Assembly: GCA_026196875.1 (NCBI GenBank) | Contig: JAPHTP010000059.1 | Span: forward strand, 1 to 32,693 | Reading direction: 5' to 3' | Source: Kangiellaceae bacterium | Lineage (GTDB): Bacteria > Pseudomonadota > Gammaproteobacteria > Enterobacterales > Kangiellaceae | DNA length: 32,693 nucleotides | Shown: piece after piece, positions 32,201-32,693 of the stretch | How the letters are laid out: each line of letters starts with the position of its first letter | Numbering within the stretch: the stretch's first letter is position 1 | Translations under genes and position numbers: made by a program | The notes under the pieces: model-generated | The model's input: only the letters and a program-made list of their open reading frames with translations | Database searches by the model: none | Told to the model about the DNA's origin: nothing

Positions 32201-32693
32201 TTGACATATCTCCAGATACATCGAGCAAAAGAGGATAGATAATTTTGCGATTGCCATCAGCCTTAGCTGTAGATAGTTCCGAGTTTCTGAGAAGCTCAGC
32301 GTTACCAGATATTAATATCGGTGTCGGAGAACTGAGGGCCAATTTTCTTCCATCAAGTCTAAAGTCTCCATTGATTGTTATTTGTGGTGCCGTGATTGTA
32401 GGAACAGCGTCGCAATTATCCTCGCAATCTTCATTTCCACCAATATCAAACACCAACTCAAGAGATGCTAGTATGATAGGAAGTGACAACTCCAGTCTGT
32501 AACCATTTTCAATAATCCAGTTAAATATTTCTGAAGTTACACTTCCCGCTCTAATGGAAGCGATAATTTGAGGATTACCCTCGCCATCAAATCGACGAAT
32601 ATTTGATCTAGTAAGATCGTTAACAACTAAGTGATCATCTCCAATATCAATTGAAGACTCAGTTATCGAAAGAGCATCAATAATTTGTACACC
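29238..32693 (-). CDS. Giant beta-helix-like surface protein, N terminus beyond the window
   Basis: This is the partial C-terminal 1151 residues of a larger protein. The reading frame stays open to the right edge, so the TTG at 32489 is internal and not a start. The visible part is rich in Gly, Ser, Asn and short beta strands (LDVSGDMSIDVSSKIDVTG, GGVISLIASQIVVDGSVSANG), typical of right-handed beta-helix adhesin-like proteins. A unit with (L/I)VG.Y(V/I)DL...AxIDFG.D.(V/L).V.D(L/V) occurs at 31200-31425 and 29578-29812, and a third partial copy lies near 32598-32651. A PPC-like domain (ISETHDFTLSESEALTF to SYSFNYQVTTG, nt ~29860-30160) is inserted just before the last unit. The C terminus is acidic and disordered (EKPKDEDFAP...PGEDDVPGDE) and has no sortase or barrel signal. 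Function unknown; adhesin or matrix protein is a guess. Confidence 0.82.
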   Translation of the reverse strand, partial: GVQIIDALSITESSIDIGDDHLVVNDLTRSNIRRFDGEGNPQIIASIRAGSVTSEIFNWIIENGYRLELSLPIILASLELVFDIGGNEDCEDNCDAVPTITAPQITINGDFRLDGRKLALSSPTPILISGNAELLRNSELSTAKADGNRKIIYPLLLDVSGDMSIDVSSKIDVTGKGYPINFGAPDFSKAVNIGAHASAALHTNEQTSGSVGNYRETQHAGSGGNYVGCGSECEYNLSTMDEYRGGGLVDISANTLTLDGVISANGTEIDRADITIPSAGGSVTLNVNNMSGNGRIRAKGAWQYNNGVAIGSGGRIRIHTESSNSFVGEINTGEKVEDDGPVLVTNGTAFVSSGNSEFGNLIVGSINSESGGGCLECSFDSQTSTIYVQQVGEHAIQSIDSLPDNQWRVNVANANWVASSAESNGLVGIYVDLSSEDSDETLYRIIANTENTLTVQGDASPLVSGSTLVGVHVFQEIHLNNYAEIDFGYDLVKVNDLTQSSISSDAVLRVGKADLDLINWASTNGGKVIAKYLELGATTVNSSTQTIEAETLVFNGDVRIEAGGTLNLDVLNKVTIVGNLVLTDSSTVTSSKPNNAVLNIDATGVISIDETSNINLDGKGGAWAYNNSTACHAGVGSNSSDPSDCVSGNYLKAKFQGQGGNRSSGDGGGVISLIASQIVVDGSVSANGQNVYSSSSFYFGGAGGSIHIETPLLAGSSNGSIQVQGGYNTRGTGYHRSSAGRISIYSGLSTFQGTYQAGADNSTRNPSSSAGSIYVMDTDDTYGSLTFDNQGPRSRDWGTKTASIGTGLVECVNEVQSGLWRIGRGGACGTGANLNFQGGISEDTGISETHDFTLSESEALTFTVSGENDWGGPFTPLVKIYEAGNVTDENDGLANNIDYEGGCGLEGYGSFTAELPAGNYTAVVTADPSTLNCSESYSFNYQVTTGASGGSGERWKESAELGDGIVGRYIDLDNTNPGNAIYKVIEHVENALFISTTDDLSSYEGREFQGIQYLKTLSIINGASIDFGLDRLEVQDVDNSNFDSDSGIRIKSANQELIDKLNASGINLQYNSSGGGDGEKPKDEDFAPSFINESGSLNENARPSSQAQPGGLPDGKSPGEDDVPGDESLDNKVSYIHRNNFSYEQEFDLAV

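Larger units (their letters stand above)
11747..32693 (-). other. Candidate operon of more than 21 kb for giant exported proteins, foldases and coupled small proteins
   Basis: Seven consecutive minus-strand genes have gaps of about 40, 62, 57 and 57 bp, then an 8-base overlap and a direct stop-start junction. I found no intrinsic terminator in any of these gaps. The promoter must lie beyond the right edge. The first five products carry, or in the truncated case are inferred to carry, export signals; the last two do not. Confidence 0.65.

Noticed and set aside
32487-32489. TTG at 32489 as the start of the beta-helix protein
   Set aside because: The frame stays open for 68 more codons to the window edge and continues the repeat pattern (SSIDIGDDHLVVNDL), so the gene is truncated by the window.
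1-32693. CRISPR arrays, insertion sequences, integrases or attachment sites
   Set aside because: No regularly spaced short repeats, transposase or integrase frames were seen, and the tRNA-Val 3' end is not repeated where I looked nearby.

Overview
The window looks like the chromosome of a moderately AT-rich, Gram-negative gammaproteobacterium, probably marine. The signs are a lipid A-type acyltransferase, an outer-membrane barrel protein, a desuccinylase of the arginine AST pathway, and gltX divergent from a tRNA-Val gene, an arrangement also found in E. coli. A Kangiella/Aliikangiella- or Alteromonadales-like host is possible, but the sequence does not settle it.

Left part (1-11.7 kb): ordinary housekeeping and envelope genes, mostly in single-gene units. 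In order they are a SulP anion transporter with a C-terminal STAS domain (+), a class C beta-lactamase-like serine hydrolase (+), an LpxL-type acyltransferase (+), a predicted outer-membrane barrel with an unusual triplicated start (-), AstE (-), an M23 metallopeptidase (-), gltX (-), tRNA-Val(UAC) with a strong stable-RNA promoter (+), a hot-dog thioesterase (+), a DUF4124 periplasmic protein (-) and an atypical signal peptidase I (+).

Right part (11.7-32.7 kb, minus strand throughout): a co-directional block of seven genes with gaps of about 40-60 bp or overlaps and no terminator seen between them. It reads as one operon of more than 21 kb that enters through the right edge. In transcription order it encodes (1) a giant beta-helix-like surface protein, truncated at its N terminus by the window edge; (2) a PpiC/parvulin lipoprotein; (3) a second, degenerate EpsD-like parvulin lipoprotein; (4) a 2477-residue secreted protein made of Cys-module/FnIII repeats, six He_PIG Ig-like repeats, further Ig-like domains and a carboxypeptidase-regulatory-like domain; (5) a 2284-residue secreted protein ending in a region with a PD-(D/E)XK nuclease signature; (6) and (7) two small cytoplasmic proteins translationally coupled to it.

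The main hypothesis is that the right part is a secreted effector locus. Giant scaffold or adhesin proteins are folded by two dedicated periplasmic foldase lipoproteins. The terminal giant protein carries a candidate nuclease toxin domain, and the two coupled genes behind it are candidate immunity or accessory genes. The N-terminal region of the 2284-residue protein and the tail of the 2477-residue protein remind me of bacterial teneurin-like/RHS loci, yet no YD/RHS repeats are visible, so this could be an RHS-less variant. The nuclease motif, coupling, signal peptides and repeats are visible in the sequence. The toxin/immunity function is inference.
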